Below the pieces are notes generated by a model, which searched no databases, was not told the DNA's origin, and was given only the letters and a program-made list of their open reading frames with translations. From Terriglobia bacterium (GTDB lineage: Bacteria > Acidobacteriota > Terriglobia > Versatilivoradales > Versatilivoraceae): a DNA stretch of 64,000 bases. The stretch spans positions 62,001 through 126,000 of the forward strand of contig JAKUNG010000010.1 in NCBI GenBank assembly GCA_022452285.1, written 5' to 3'. This document shows positions 63,684 to 64,000 of this stretch, piece after piece (the stretch's first letter is position 1; each line of letters starts with the position of its first letter). The translations under genes were made by a program, and so were the position numbers.

Positions 63684-63800
63684 ATGAAACGGCTTCAAGC
63701 CTATAAGTATGAACTGATGCCTAACGGGGAACAAAAACGGAACATGAGACGTTTTGCCGGATCTAAGCGCGGATTGTTACTTTTGTCAAAGCATGCCTAA
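63684..63800 (+). pseudogene. tnpB: Truncated IS605-family tnpB (OrfB) remnant
   Basis: Not in the ORF track. The first 27 codons read MKRLQAYKYELMPNGEQKR followed by NMRRFAGS, the well-known N-terminal helix-turn-helix of IS200/IS605 TnpB (usually continuing CRFVYNKAL). After FAGS the reading diverges, then stops at 63800, inside the coding 3' end of a minus-strand aldo/keto reductase. Full TnpB has about 370-400 residues, so more than 90% is missing; only a fossil start remains. The breakpoint lies at about 63764, some 21 bases before the reductase stop codon. No IS ends or catalytic domain are seen. Confidence 0.8.
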
Positions 63801-64000
63801 GGGTACGTCGTAGTCAGGAGCTGGAAAAGCTTGATCAATTATCTCTATGTCTTCTTTCAATAAGTCCCAATCAGTTGAACCACTGTTTTCATGTACGTGC
63901 TGGGTTTTGCTAGCTTTGGGTATTGTGAAAACAGCTGGATTCCTAGTAAGGAAGTTTAAGATGATTTGTCGAATAGTTCGACCGCGGCTACTAGCAATTT
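63786..64000 (-). CDS. Aldo/keto reductase, C-terminal fragment (5' end beyond window)
   Basis: Not in the ORF track. The minus-strand reading from the window edge to TGA at 63786 gives 70 residues ending IIDQAFPAPDYDVPLGML. Ahead of that, SSRGRTIRQIILNFLTRNPAVFTIPKASKTQHVHENSGSTDWDLLKEDIEIID matches the C-terminal part of NADPH-dependent aldo/keto reductases: the IPKAS cofactor loop and the N-x-G segment followed by L-x-x-(E/D)-D-I. The active-site tetrad lies upstream, outside the window. The tnpB remnant abuts and overlaps its 3' end. Confidence 0.82.
   Translation of the reverse strand, partial: IASSRGRTIRQIILNFLTRNPAVFTIPKASKTQHVHENSGSTDWDLLKEDIEIIDQAFPAPDYDVPLGML

Overview
The window is a stretch of an AT-rich chromosome (roughly 40% GC by eye, not computed) from a diderm bacterium that makes lipopolysaccharide. 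It encodes BamA, a Skp-type chaperone, LpxA/FabZ/LpxI, Lol transporter parts and TonB proteins. It also carries the futalosine menaquinone enzyme MqnE, an archaeal-type phosphoglycerate mutase, ClpC with a UVR segment, a bactofilin and GlcDEF. The order lysS-lolC-lolD-...-bamA-...-skp-fabZ-lpxA-lpxI-Gfo/Idh, plus a secreted propeller with repeated Ig-like C-terminal units, reminds me of Acidobacteriota or a related low-GC, possibly marine, lineage. That assignment is inference; no rRNA or other marker settles it.

Layout. 1-18.3 kb is mixed metabolism, much of it on the minus strand: a cut-off URO-D family methyltransferase/decarboxylase, ApgM, pyruvate carboxylase followed by an orphan polysaccharide-type ABC permease, methyltransferases, an MBL hydrolase, dCMP deaminase, bactofilin, and a rhomboid-glcD-glcE-glcF operon for glycolate oxidation. 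18.5-43.4 kb is a nearly unbroken plus-strand housekeeping and envelope block: ribH-nusB-lysS-lolC-lolD-clpC-bamA-beta-propeller-skp, a strong hairpin, then fabZ-lpxA-lpxI-Gfo/Idh-tonB, trkA-trkH, pcrA and lon. 43.5-54.4 kb holds short units in alternating directions: an alpha/beta hydrolase, mqnE, DUF309, a TlpA-like thioredoxin, an MBL hydrolase, glyA, proS, a serine hydrolase, a HAD phosphatase and a CYTH protein. At 54.7-55.4 kb there is a tRNA-Gln(CTG) and a gene-free AT-rich stretch with a cluster of DnaA-box-like sequences, then pdxJ. 56.6-62.9 kb looks like a small accessory catabolic island: a sialidase-like secreted propeller, a divergent Nramp-like transporter, two TIM-barrel isomerases, a degenerate MBL protein and an HpcH/HpaI aldolase. 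The right edge carries a Sel1 lipoprotein, a truncated tnpB (IS605 family) remnant and the 3' end of an aldo/keto reductase. The two edge genes and the tnpB remnant are not in the ORF track.

How the genes fit together. The central block joins outer-membrane biogenesis (lipoprotein release by LolCD, beta-barrel insertion by BamA with Skp, lipid A synthesis by FabZ/LpxA/LpxI) with protein quality control (ClpC, Lon) and energised uptake (TonB, TrkAH). Central carbon flow is served by ApgM, Pyc, GlyA and GlcDEF, and cofactors by RibH, PdxJ and MqnE. The most notable non-gene observations are the DnaA-box cluster near 55 kb, a nested 85-bp/21-bp tandem duplication at the clpC-bamA junction, perfect palindromes upstream of pyc (24 bp) and mqnE (20 bp), and a 27-nt block repeated upstream of the Sel1 gene and of the tnpB remnant.
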